64,000 bases of DNA, from NCBI RefSeq assembly GCF_000523235.1, contig NZ_CP006850.1:2356001-2420000 (forward strand), in the 5' to 3' direction. The notes under the pieces are model-generated. The model was not told the origin of the DNA. It was given only the letters and a program-made list of their open reading frames with translations, and did no database searches. Both the position numbers and the translations under genes were made by a program. This DNA comes from Nocardia nova SH22a (GTDB taxonomy: Bacteria > Actinomycetota > Actinomycetes > Mycobacteriales > Mycobacteriaceae). Positions 36,879 to 45,227 of this stretch are shown one piece after another (the first letter of the stretch is position 1; the number at the start of each line of letters is the position of its first letter).

Positions 36879-37541
36879 TCACTCGTCGTCGGGCTGCGCC
36901 GACAGCGGCACCCCGGTGTGGAAGAACCGGATGAGCCGTCCGATCCGGACACAATGTGCGGCGCAGCGCTCGTAATGGTGTGCCAGCAGCGCCGATTCGA
37001 CCGCGACGGCACTGCCGTGCGCCCAGCCGGTGTCGGCGACCGCGCCCAGGAGCCGCTGGTGCAGATCCGCCATCGCGGTGTCGGGCGCGATCACGGTCGT
37101 ATCGGGTTCGACCTGCTGGACGGTGATCGCGGTGATGGCCGCGGCGGTGAGATCGATGACCGCGGCGCCGATCCCGCACAGCAGGGCCGTGATGTGTTCG
37201 GGCGCCACCGGTTCCGGGAACTTCCGCACCACCGCGTCGGCGACCCGGCTCAGCCCGGCGGCGATCCCCGACAGGTCCTCCGCGATCTGGATGGCGGTCA
37301 CCACATTTCGCAGATCGCGCGCGACCGGCGCCTCCAGGGCGAGCAGCAGGACCGAGCGGTCCTCACATCTGGCGTGCTCGGCCTGAATCTGCTCGTCGAG
37401 CGCCAGGACCTCGTAAGCGGCTGTCAGATCGGTGTTCTCGACGGCCACCGCGGCCCGTTCGGCCGCCTCGTGTGCCAGCCGGGCCATGTGGGTGAGCTCG
37501 TCGCCGAGCGCGGCGAGCTCGGAGGAGAATTTCGTTCGCAC
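36879..37541 (-). CDS. PhoU-domain protein
   Basis: 220 residues from GTG 37541, with two PhoU-like helical repeats (FSSELAALGDELTHMARLAH and ARDLRNVVTAIQIAEDLSGI). Full-length PhoU proteins repress phosphate uptake through the Pst/PhoR system and bind metals through E/D-rich motifs. Those motifs are weak here (LDEQIQAEHARCEDRS), and no pst gene is close, so this is a diverged paralogue. Its stop converges on kptA at a seven-base distance. Confidence 0.8.
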   Translation of the reverse strand: MRTKFSSELAALGDELTHMARLAHEAAERAAVAVENTDLTAAYEVLALDEQIQAEHARCEDRSVLLLALEAPVARDLRNVVTAIQIAEDLSGIAAGLSRVADAVVRKFPEPVAPEHITALLCGIGAAVIDLTAAAITAITVQQVEPDTTVIAPDTAMADLHQRLLGAVADTGWAHGSAVAVESALLAHHYERCAAHCVRIGRLIRFFHTGVPLSAQPDDE

Positions 37542-37840
37542 CCTGGTATCTTCGCCGCCCGGCCCGCCGAACGTGCAACATCGCAGGAAAACTCGTGCGA
37601 TCGATCGGCGCAGACGATGAGGGTGCGGCCGGTGGCTCCGTGTGCGCAGGTCCGGATGCCGAGCCGGACTCCGCCCAGCGAGACCGATGAGCCGGAAGAG
37701 GTGGGTGACCCGCACCGGGCGAGTCCGGCCCGCCGGATGTCGGCTTTGTGGCATGGTGTCGTGCACTGCCGCAGCGTGTATCGGTCATTAGTCTGTAGCG
37801 AACCGTGCCGACGGTGGTGTGATTGGAGGGTCTCGAGCTG

Positions 37841-38833
37841 GTGGAAGTGCGTAGCGAGGCGCCGGTCACCGCGACCGACGAGGACGGATTCGATTGGCTG
37901 GGGCGGACCCGCGCGCGCCGGGTACTGCACCTGGAACGGCCGCAACGGATCTGGGAGGGCGAACGCACGCCCGGCCGCTCCCGGCCCTACGTCGTGGCCA
38001 CCTTCAATCTGAAGGGCGGCGTCGGCAAGACCACCACCACGGCCGCTCTCGCGGAAATCCTGTCCGCCGAATTCGACAAGCGGGTGCTGCTGATCGATCT
38101 GGACCCGCAGGCCAATCTCACCGCCATGATGGTCGGGGAGAAACGGGCGCTGGAACTGGATTCCGCCGATCGCACCCTGGCCGCGGTGTTCGGCGCGGCA
38201 CTGGCGGGGCGGCCCGGGCCCGACGCGCGCACCCTCATCCGCCACGAGGTGTCGGCCATGCACGCGGTCACCTCGGTGGATCTGCTGCCCTCCTCGCCGA
38301 AACTCATTGCGCTGCAGGACGAGATGCCGGGTCTGCGCACCGGCGATCCCACCGTGGTGCTGGCGGGTGCGCTGTCGGGTGTGCTCACCGACTACGACTA
38401 CGTTCTCGTCGACTGCCCGCCCAATCTGGGGCCGATCACGCAGAACGGCCTGCGGTTGTCGGACGGATATCTGATCCCGACCATCCCGGACATCATGTCC
38501 ACCTACGGAATTCCGCCGGTGCAGGCGCATCTGCGCCATCTGGCCGGGCGGTGGGGTGCGCCGCTGGAGGAACTGGGCGTGGTGGTGACGAAATATCGCC
38601 GCTCCTCGGCGGTGCACCGGACCACCCTCGAGATTCTGCAGGCCAATCGCACGCTGCCGCGGTTGTTTCCGACCCGCATACCCGATTCCAATCAGATCGC
38701 CGCCGCGGCCGCCTTCACCGACTTCGGCAGTCTCCGCAGGAAGTACGGCACCGGCGGGCAGTTCCTGGCGCTGCGCGAGCTCACCGCGGACTTCCTCGCC
38801 ACCACCCGCATCACGCTGGCCTGGGGGCGCTGA
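37841..38833 (+). CDS. ParA-family ATPase
   Basis: 330 residues from GTG 37841, which follows GGAGG. After ~50 residues of head the deviant Walker A KGGVGKTT is at 58-65, then LLIDLDPQANLTAMM (Walker A') and YVLVDCPPNLGPITQNGL (Walker B). The C-terminal VVVTKYRRSS and SLRRKYGTGGQFLALRELTADF are typical of stand-alone ParA proteins of the Soj/Mrp class that are not beside parB. Possible roles are positioning of a protein complex or plasmid-derived partition; no parB or parS is seen. Confidence 0.88.
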   Translation: MEVRSEAPVTATDEDGFDWLGRTRARRVLHLERPQRIWEGERTPGRSRPYVVATFNLKGGVGKTTTTAALAEILSAEFDKRVLLIDLDPQANLTAMMVGEKRALELDSADRTLAAVFGAALAGRPGPDARTLIRHEVSAMHAVTSVDLLPSSPKLIALQDEMPGLRTGDPTVVLAGALSGVLTDYDYVLVDCPPNLGPITQNGLRLSDGYLIPTIPDIMSTYGIPPVQAHLRHLAGRWGAPLEELGVVVTKYRRSSAVHRTTLEILQANRTLPRLFPTRIPDSNQIAAAAAFTDFGSLRRKYGTGGQFLALRELTADFLATTRITLAWGR

Positions 38834-38870
38834 CCGGCGGATTCGGATATCGCCGACAGCGAACTCACCT

Positions 38871-38893
38871 ATCGTCAACTCTGGGTTGACGAT
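38871..38893. promoter_or_regulatory. Operator dyad over the methyltransferase promoter
   Basis: ATCGTCAAC-TCTGG-GTTGACGAT has perfect nine-base arms. The right arm contains the -35 TTGACG (38886-38891); 17 bases on is TACCGT (38909-38914), and the ATG at 38921 is six bases after it. This suggests a leaderless transcript controlled by a dimeric regulator bound over the -35. Confidence 0.6.
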
Positions 38894-38920
38894 GAGGCGG
38901 TCCGCTCCTACCGTGGACGC

Positions 38921-39739
38921 ATGTCCTCCACCGAACCCTCCCCGCGCGACATCTCACCGGAGGTGCGCCGGACCGTCGGCGCGTCCTTCGGGATCGATCC
39001 GGCGCGCTACGACCGCACCCGCCCGCCGTATCCGCAGGCGCTGATCGACCGCGTCGTCGCGGAGAGTCCGGGGACGCGGATTCTGAACGTCGGTTGCGGA
39101 ACCGGTATCGAGGCACGGCAGTTCCGTGCCGCCGGGTGCGCGGTCCTCGGCGTCGAACCCGATGGGCGGATGGCCGATTTCGCGCGCCGCGACGGACTGG
39201 AGGTCGAGGTCGCGCGGTTCGAGGAATGGGATCGCCGGGGCCGTGAGTTCGACGCCGTGATCGCGGGAACCGCGTGGCACTGGGTCGATCCGGTCGCCGG
39301 TGCGGCCGCGGCGGCGCGGGCATTGCGGCCGGGTGGTCGAATCGCGTTGTTCTGGCACGTATTCCAGCTTCCCGAGGTCGTGTCCGCGGCCTTCGCCGAC
39401 ATCTACCGCCGGTTGCTGCCCGAATCGTCGTTCCGGGTCCCCGCGTCCGGGTCGGCGATGGACGCCTATGAGGTCATATTCACCAACTCCGCCAACGGAA
39501 TCCGCGACAGTGGCGGTTTCGGCGAGACCGAGCGGTGGCGGTTCGACTGGGAGCACTACTACTCCCGCGACGAATGGCTGGATCAGATGCCCACCCAGGG
39601 CACGTTGACGCAGGCGCCGCCGGAGGTGATCGAACAGGTCCTCGCCGCTGTCGGAGCGGCGATCGACGAGATGGGCGGCGGCTTCACGATGCCGTATTCG
39701 ACCGTGGCCGTCACCGCCGTACGCGGGCCGGAATTGTGA
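38921..39739 (+). CDS. Class I SAM-dependent methyltransferase
   Basis: 272 residues. The SAM-binding motif I is ILNVGCGTGIEARQF, followed by LGVEPDGRMADFARR (motif II), FDAVIAGTAWHWVDP and LRPGGRIALFWH. The product resembles UbiE/COQ5-like methyltransferases of small molecules, with a TRPPYPQALIDRV head typical of this group. The substrate is unknown. The promoter is probably leaderless with a palindromic operator. Confidence 0.88.
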   Translation: MSSTEPSPRDISPEVRRTVGASFGIDPARYDRTRPPYPQALIDRVVAESPGTRILNVGCGTGIEARQFRAAGCAVLGVEPDGRMADFARRDGLEVEVARFEEWDRRGREFDAVIAGTAWHWVDPVAGAAAAARALRPGGRIALFWHVFQLPEVVSAAFADIYRRLLPESSFRVPASGSAMDAYEVIFTNSANGIRDSGGFGETERWRFDWEHYYSRDEWLDQMPTQGTLTQAPPEVIEQVLAAVGAAIDEMGGGFTMPYSTVAVTAVRGPEL

Positions 39740-39829
39740 CCTGAGTCATATTCGACTATCCGGGGAACCGAAGCGCCGTGGCAACGTCCAATCCCATGAA
39801 GGACACCATCTTTCGAGACAGGACACGGT

Positions 39830-40102
39830 ATGAGACGTTCCATGGCAGCACTGCTGGCCGCCGCGGCGATCGCGGGTTTCGGGCTGGCCACGGCCGGACA
39901 GGCGCTGGCCGCGCCGGTCCCCGCGCAGCAGCAGGGCCCCGTCGATTCGAACGGCTGCCCGCCGCCCCCGCCGAACGGTCCCGACGGTAAGCCCGTGCCG
40001 CTGCCGAACGGCCCCGACGGCAGGCCGCTGCCGCCGCCCACCGACAACAACGGCAACCCCTGCCTGCCGCCCGGCGGTCAGCTGCCGCTGCCGCCCGCCT
40101 AG
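39830..40102 (+). CDS. Secreted proline-rich repeat protein, copy 1
   Basis: 90 residues: a signal peptide (MAALLAAAAIAGFGLATAGQALA) followed by a ~60-residue Pro/Gly/Asn/Asp tail built from NGPDGKPVPLP-type units and two Cys in NGCPP and NPCLPP. Low complexity and a signal suggest an extracellular or cell-wall polypeptide. It is a tandem paralogue of the next gene. Confidence 0.72.
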   Translation: MRRSMAALLAAAAIAGFGLATAGQALAAPVPAQQQGPVDSNGCPPPPPNGPDGKPVPLPNGPDGRPLPPPTDNNGNPCLPPGGQLPLPPA

Positions 40103-40227
40103 GCCGAATACCCGGCCCGTGCGGATCGGGGGATGCGCGCGGGCCCGCCGGGAGTTTCACCGGTGGGAAGCCCCTCTCGAGTTGCGCGGTCATCATGGAC
40201 CGCGCAACGTCGAGTGAGGGAATGCCC

Positions 40228-40548
40228 ATGAGTAGAACCACTGCCGCAGTGCTGATCTGCGCCGCGATCGCGAGCTTCGGCTCGCTCGCCGCGGGACCGG
40301 CCGCGGCGAACCCGGTGATCCCGTCGGTCCAGCAGGGCCTCGGCCCGAACGGATGTCCGGCACCACCGCCGGCGGACGGCCGACGACTCCCGCCACCGAA
40401 CCACAACGGCCCACCGCCACCCGGACACCTCGCACCGCACCGCGGCCCCGACGGAAAACCCGTGCCGCCCACCGGAACCGACGGCAAGCCCTGCCCGCCG
40501 CCCATCGGCCCGGACGGCAAACCCCTGCCTCCGCCGCCGGGCGCCTAG
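40228..40548 (+). CDS. Secreted proline-rich repeat protein, copy 2
   Basis: 106 residues from ATG 40228, preceded by GAGGGA. Same design as its neighbour: signal peptide (TTAAVLICAAIASFGSLAAGPAAA) then Pro-rich units including GPDGKPVPP and IGPDGKPLPPP with Cys in NGCPAPP and KPCPPP. The two genes are about 125 bases apart on the same strand and clearly arose by duplication. Confidence 0.72.
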   Translation: MSRTTAAVLICAAIASFGSLAAGPAAANPVIPSVQQGLGPNGCPAPPPADGRRLPPPNHNGPPPPGHLAPHRGPDGKPVPPTGTDGKPCPPPIGPDGKPLPPPPGA

Positions 40549-40604
40549 CCGGATGTCGCCCGTGCGGATCGGGGATGCGTACGGGCACGCCGGGCCTGGT
40601 CGAG

Positions 40605-41150
40605 TTACTGACTGCTCGTGCGCACGACATCGTAACGAGCGCAGGCGAATTCACCGTTGCGGGCAAGTTCGGTGAGGGTCAGTTCGACGTGGTGGGGGAG
40701 TAGGGGGCGGCCCGCGCCGAGGGTTACCGGGGCGATCGAGACGCATACCTCGTCGAGGAGGTCGTGGTCGGCGAACTGGGCGGCCAAGGGGCCGCCGCCC
40801 ACGATCCAGATGTTCCGTTCACCGGCGGCATCCGTCATCTCCTTGTGTACCGACGGAATCGGGTCCTGGGTGAAGCGCACATCGGCGCCGTCGGTGCGGG
40901 CGGGGAAGTGGCCGTGGGTGAACACCCAGGCGGGCATCGAGTAGGGCCAGTCCATCTCGGGATGGTTGTCCAGCAGCCACCGATAGGTCGCCGCGCCCAT
41001 GGCCAGCGCGCCGATATCGGGGATGAAGGTGTCGTAGCCCATCGGCCCGGCGGGATCGTTGCCGCGCGAGAGCAGCCAGTCCAGGGAATGGTCCGGGGTC
41101 GCGATGAAACCGTCGAGGGTGGTGGCGGTGTAGTACACGGTCCGGGGCAT
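40605..41150 (-). CDS. Dihydrofolate reductase/RibD C-terminal domain protein
   Basis: 181 residues from ATG 41150 with GAGAGGA upstream. RibD-C fold with MPRTVYYTATTLDGFIATPDHSLDWLLSR, ERNIWIVGGGPLAAQF (cofactor GGG loop) and LDEVCVSIAPVTLGAGRPLLP. Such proteins are NADPH-dependent reductases of unknown substrate or simply DHFR-like relatives. The upstream DinB/AraC-type gene stops at 41152, one base before this ATG region (TGACATG), so translation is coupled. Confidence 0.85.
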   Translation of the reverse strand: MPRTVYYTATTLDGFIATPDHSLDWLLSRGNDPAGPMGYDTFIPDIGALAMGAATYRWLLDNHPEMDWPYSMPAWVFTHGHFPARTDGADVRFTQDPIPSVHKEMTDAAGERNIWIVGGGPLAAQFADHDLLDEVCVSIAPVTLGAGRPLLPHHVELTLTELARNGEFACARYDVVRTSSQ

Positions 41151-41151
41151 G

Positions 41152-42069
41152 TCATCCTCTCGTTCGCAACCACATGATCGGGTCGCCGTTGTCGTGTTCG
41201 GTTGATTCACCGGGGGTTTCGCTCGCGATCCACCGGCGCGCCAGCAGTCGCCGGTAGGCGGAGTAGGTGAGCACGTGCGCCACGACCGAGCCCAGGACGA
41301 AACTCTCCGGCGGTTCGCACAGCGCGTCGATGAGGGTGTCGCCCCATCCGCCCCGCCGGTCGATCTCGCGGATCGCGTCCAGCCAGCGCGGCGCCACCGC
41401 GTCGAAACGCCGGAGCAACTCCGCCGGATCGTTGCCGCCCCGGTCCGGCTGATCGGCGCCCGCGATGGCCGCCAGCCACACCTCCTTGGTCCGGATCAGA
41501 TGATCCAGCACCGCGGCGATCGAATCGTCGGGTCCGTCCCAGGCCGGTACCGCGTCGTTCGCGCGCCGCCGCCGGAACTGCTCGGCGCTCAGATCGAGTG
41601 CCGCGGACAGCAGTTCGCGCGTATCGGCCACATCGTGGTGCAGGAGCAGGGAGGTGGGATCCATGTCGTGCCTGCCTCTCGGTTCGCTCTCCACCCACAG
41701 CGACATCGGCGGATGGAAGTGGATGCCGTTCACCGCCGGTAACCATCGCGTCCGCGGTGCGGTGCCGGTGGCGCTCGGTGGATGTCCGAAGGCCCGGTGG
41801 TAGGCGCGGCTGAATCCCTCCACCGACTCGTATCCGGCCGCGAACGCCACCTCGGTCACCGTCGCTCCGCCGCTCAACTGCCAGGCCGCGCGCTCGAGCA
41901 GTACCCGCCGCCGCATGGCGACCGGCGCCTCACCGGTTCCCCGGGAGATCTGGCGGGCGAAGTGATAGGGCGAGGCGAACGCCCCCTCGGCCATCGCGCC
42001 GAGGGAGGTGTTGTTCTCGTCGAGTACGGCGTCGAGCAGTTCGCGGAGTCGGTCGCGTCCGGTGGTCAC
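41152..42069 (-). CDS. AraC-type HTH fused to DinB-like domain
   Basis: 305 residues from GTG 42069. Residues 1-110 form an AraC/XylS HTH (RLRELLDAVLDENNTSLGAM, AFASPYHFARQISRGTGEAP, VTEVAFAAGYESVEGFSRAYHRAFGHPPS). The C-terminal half is a helical DinB-superfamily domain (SLLLHHDVADTRELLSAAL, LDHLIRTKEVWLAAI, SVVAHVLTYSAYRR) with metal-site histidines. The fusion may be a regulator that senses a ligand in the DinB pocket, or a thiol-dependent enzyme. It is coupled to the RibD-C gene downstream. Confidence 0.82.
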   Translation of the reverse strand: MTTGRDRLRELLDAVLDENNTSLGAMAEGAFASPYHFARQISRGTGEAPVAMRRRVLLERAAWQLSGGATVTEVAFAAGYESVEGFSRAYHRAFGHPPSATGTAPRTRWLPAVNGIHFHPPMSLWVESEPRGRHDMDPTSLLLHHDVADTRELLSAALDLSAEQFRRRRANDAVPAWDGPDDSIAAVLDHLIRTKEVWLAAIAGADQPDRGGNDPAELLRRFDAVAPRWLDAIREIDRRGGWGDTLIDALCEPPESFVLGSVVAHVLTYSAYRRLLARRWIASETPGESTEHDNGDPIMWLRTRG

Positions 42070-42139
42070 GCGATTCAGTGTGGTCGCAACTCCCGGCTCG
42101 GCGCTTGATCGTTCTTGCGCAGAGCGGACCGAAGGGCGG

Positions 42140-42556
42140 TCAGGCCCGGTAGCCGCGCCCGCCGTATCCGGGCGGCCCGAACCGGCCGCGCGTGCGGATG
42201 AACAGGAAGAACAGCACCGGGAAGATGAAGAACGGGACCATGTGGGTGGTCGCCACCACGACCACACCGAGGACGATCGTGGCCAGCACCGCGGCAGGAA
42301 TCCACGGCTGAGCACGGCGGCGGACGGGCGGCGCGGCCGGTGGGGCGGGTTGCGGGCGAGGCAGATCCTCGAACAGGACGGCCAGGTCACCGGAGGTTTT
42401 CGCGGTGTAGGCCCGGCGCACGCGCTCGTCGTACTCGTCGACGTCGAGACGACCGGCGGCGAAGTGGTCACCGAGTGCGGCGGCGGCTCGCTCACGTTCG
42501 GCCGTGCCGATACGCACGGTCGGCGGCCCGAATACCGCGGGATCGAAATCGGTCAT
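42140..42556 (-). CDS. DUF1707/SHOCT-type membrane protein
   Basis: 138 residues from ATG 42556. The N-terminal DUF1707 domain (about 10-65) has VRIGTAERERAAAALGDHFAAGRLDVDEYDERV, typical of actinobacterial proteins. A transmembrane pair follows (WIPAAVLATIVLGVVVVATT and PFFIFPVLFFLFI), ending with a Gly/Arg-rich tail (GPPGYGGRGYRA). Function unknown; possibly a membrane-stress or regulatory accessory. Confidence 0.85.
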   Translation of the reverse strand: MTDFDPAVFGPPTVRIGTAERERAAAALGDHFAAGRLDVDEYDERVRRAYTAKTSGDLAVLFEDLPRPQPAPPAAPPVRRRAQPWIPAAVLATIVLGVVVVATTHMVPFFIFPVLFFLFIRTRGRFGPPGYGGRGYRA

Positions 42557-42744
42557 GACAACCGCCTCACCGGGGGAACGAATGACGATGTCCCCAGAGT
42601 AGGCCGGTCGCGTCGAGCGCGCCTGCGCCACCCGGCGTATTCGCGGCTACATCGGGCGGCGGACGGTGCGCGGGTACGCCGGTGCACGGCCGACGCCAGG
42701 CTGTCCACATCGCGGGTGCTCCGATCCGCGTATAGGGTCGGGAC

Positions 42745-43599
42745 GTGCGCGATTTCCGTTTCGGAGTCAACTTCCTCGAGCCCGGTTCCCCCGACGAGTG
42801 GACGGCGAAGTGCCGCCAGGCCGAAGCCCTGGGCTACGACGTCCTCCACGTACCCGACCATCTGGAATTGCCCGCTCCCTTCCCGTCGCTGGTCGCCGCC
42901 GCCGCGGCCACCGAGCGCCCGCGAGTGGGCCCCTTCGTCCTGAACGCGGCGTTCTGGAATCCGGTCCTGCTGGCCCGCGATGTGGTCAGTACCGCCCAGC
43001 TCACCGGCGGGCGCCTGGTGCTCGGTCTCGGAACCGGTTATGTGCGAGCCGAATTCGAGGAGGCGGGTATCGAGTTCGGTACTCCGCGCACCCGGGTCGA
43101 CCATCTGGAGCGCACCGTCACCGAACTGGAACGGCTGCTGCCCGAACCGCGCCCGCCGCTCCTGCTCGGCGGCACCGGTAACCGCATGCTGCGCCTGGCC
43201 GCCCGGCACGCCGATATCGTCGCCTTCACCGGCGCGGAGACCGTACCGGGCAGCACCGACGGTTCGCTGCGCCTGCTGCCCGCCGCGGCCGTCGACGAAC
43301 GGGTCGCGGCCGCACGGGGTTTCGCCGCCGAGTACGGCCGGGATCCCGAATTCAACATTCTGATCCAGCAGGTGGTGCCGACCACCGACCGGAAGGCCGC
43401 CGCGGCCGAGGCCGCCGCGCAGATGGACCATCTGAGCCCCGAGGACGTGCTCGAGCTGCCGACGATGCTCATCGGCACCCCGGAGGAAATGGCCGATCAG
43501 CTGGCCGAGAGCCGCGAGCGGTTCGGATTCTCCTATGTGACGGTGCTGGAACCGGCCCTGACGGTGTTCGGCGAGGTGATCGCGCGCCTGCGCGGCTGA
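42745..43599 (+). CDS. F420-dependent LLM-class oxidoreductase (TIGR03621)
   Basis: 284 residues, GTG start. A TATAGG sequence at 42731-42736 is eight bases upstream, which suits a leaderless -10. TIM-barrel luciferase-like pattern: RDFRFGVNFLEPGSPDEW, CRQAEALGYDVLHVPDHL, GPFVLNAAFWNPVLLARDV, GGRLVLGLGTGYVRAEFE and LLLGGTGNRMLRLAARHAD. These enzymes use coenzyme F420 (or FMN) for redox steps in actinobacteria. Substrate unknown. It converges on the SGNH gene with a six-base gap. Confidence 0.9.
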   Translation: MRDFRFGVNFLEPGSPDEWTAKCRQAEALGYDVLHVPDHLELPAPFPSLVAAAAATERPRVGPFVLNAAFWNPVLLARDVVSTAQLTGGRLVLGLGTGYVRAEFEEAGIEFGTPRTRVDHLERTVTELERLLPEPRPPLLLGGTGNRMLRLAARHADIVAFTGAETVPGSTDGSLRLLPAAAVDERVAAARGFAAEYGRDPEFNILIQQVVPTTDRKAAAAEAAAQMDHLSPEDVLELPTMLIGTPEEMADQLAESRERFGFSYVTVLEPALTVFGEVIARLRG

Positions 43600-43606
43600 C
43601 CGGAGG

Positions 43607-44392
43607 TCACCGCTCGACCGGGAGCAGTTCCGCGCGCTTCGCCGTCCGCCCGTCACCGGTGGACACACCGCGCAGCCGGCGCCACACCCACGGACGCACG
43701 GTGGCCGCGACCCACGCCAGCTCACCGAACACCCCACCGGCGCGGAAATCACCGGTCCGCGCGGGCGGGACCGTCCACGCATCGTCGGCGTCGGCGAGGC
43801 CGAGCGCCTCGGCGGCCGCCAGCGCGAACCGGTGGTGCCCCTCCGGCGACCCGTGCAACCGGTCCGCACTCCACATCCGCAGATCGGCCATCGACGGCGC
43901 GCCGAACAGATCCACCAGACACAGGTCGTATCGGGTGGCGCACAACCGGATTCGCTCGTTGATCAGGTCCATGCGCGGTCCGATCAGGCGGGCGGCCAGC
44001 GGCACGATCCGGCGCGCGTCCGGAAAGGTCGTGGTGACGACGGTGGCCCCGCTCGCGGTGAGCTTCGCGTACAACTCCTCCATGACGTCCAGCGCGGCCG
44101 CGAAATCGCTGCCCGGTGCGGTCACATCGTTCATGCCCGCGCAGAAACCGACCAGATCGGGCCGCATTTCCAGGGCCGCGTCGAGTTGTTCGTCGCGGAC
44201 CTCGGCGAGGCGGCGACCGCGCACGGCGAGGTTCGCGTAGCCGAGTTCCGGGTTGTCCTGGGCCAGCCGCCGGGCGAAGCGGTCGGCCCAGCCGCGCACG
44301 CCGGTGTCGTCGTCCCCGTCCCAGAGTCCTTCGGTCTGACTGTCTCCCATGGCGACGAACCGCTCGAATCGGGGCGCGGGCGATGACGGCAA
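43607..44392 (-). CDS. SGNH/GDSL hydrolase
   Basis: 261 residues from TTG 44392, which follows GGAGG. Block I is FVAMGDSQTEGLWDGD (catalytic Ser), block III GMNDVTAPG, and the late block V is RLHGSPEGHHRFALAA (catalytic His; the Asp is three residues before). No signal peptide, so it is cytoplasmic or leaderless-secreted. Esterase or lipase activity is expected; the SGNH residues are intact. Confidence 0.9.
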   Translation of the reverse strand: MPSSPAPRFERFVAMGDSQTEGLWDGDDDTGVRGWADRFARRLAQDNPELGYANLAVRGRRLAEVRDEQLDAALEMRPDLVGFCAGMNDVTAPGSDFAAALDVMEELYAKLTASGATVVTTTFPDARRIVPLAARLIGPRMDLINERIRLCATRYDLCLVDLFGAPSMADLRMWSADRLHGSPEGHHRFALAAAEALGLADADDAWTVPPARTGDFRAGGVFGELAWVAATVRPWVWRRLRGVSTGDGRTAKRAELLPVER

Positions 44393-44598
44393 GGCAGGAC
44401 CTCCGGAAGCGAAGTGGGGCGGTGCGACAGCGTGTCGGCCACCGGTTGTCGGTTCGACAGGCTACTCGCCGCCCGTTCGCGCAGACCGGGGCGTGCCGTC
44501 CCGGCGAGCGGGATGTCACCACCGCGCGCGGGCCCGGCGCGATAGGAGTCGAGGCAGCGGACACCGATCCGCCGAGAAATCTCCTGGAAGGATGTGCT

Positions 44599-45072
44599 GT
44601 GAGCGAAGTGGCCGAGTTGCGGCAACGGCTGGCGAGGATCGAGGACGAGCGGGCGATCGAGCGGCTGATCGCCTCCTACGGTCCGCTGGTCGATTCCGGC
44701 GATGCCGAGGCGACCGCCGCGCTGTGGTCGCGGGAGGGCAGCTACGACGTCGAGGACTGGCGGATGCGCGGGCGCGGCGAGGTGGCGGCGATGGTGGGCT
44801 CCGACGCGCATCAGGGTCTGATCGGTCGCGGCTGCCTGCACTTCCACGGTCCGGCCGTGGTCACCGTCGCGGGGGACGAGGCGGTCGCGGTCTGTGAATC
44901 GCTGCTGGTGGTGCGGCACGAGGGGCGCAATGTCGTCGCCCGCACCGGCGCCAATCACTTCCGGCTGCGCCGTATCGAGGACCGCTGGCAGATCACCGCC
45001 CGCGTCACCCGCACCCTCGACGGTGACGCCGCGGCCCGCGATCTGCTCACGGCCGGGATAGAGGGACGATGA
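44599..45072 (+). CDS. SnoaL-like/NTF2-family protein
   Basis: 157 residues from GTG 44599, preceded by GGAAGGA. A SnoaL-like cone fold is suggested by RLARIEDERAIERLIASYGPLVDSGDAEATAALWSREGSYDVE, GRGCLHFHGPAVVTVAGDEAVAVCESLL and ANHFRLRRIEDRWQITARVTRTLDG. Members isomerise, dehydrate or simply bind polyketide- or steroid-like ligands. It is divergent from the SGNH gene across 206 bases. Confidence 0.85.
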   Translation: MSEVAELRQRLARIEDERAIERLIASYGPLVDSGDAEATAALWSREGSYDVEDWRMRGRGEVAAMVGSDAHQGLIGRGCLHFHGPAVVTVAGDEAVAVCESLLVVRHEGRNVVARTGANHFRLRRIEDRWQITARVTRTLDGDAAARDLLTAGIEGR

Positions 45073-45227
45073 GCGCACGGTTCGACGGCCGTAACCCGAT
45101 GGCCCCACCCAAATCCCGGCAGTGGCGGCGCATTGTGTAATACCTTGGTGGACACAGGTTTCGGTGGTTCGGGCGTGAAATCCGCCAGGGACACACGCAC
45201 CCGGCCGGGCCCGGCAGAGGGGATCGC

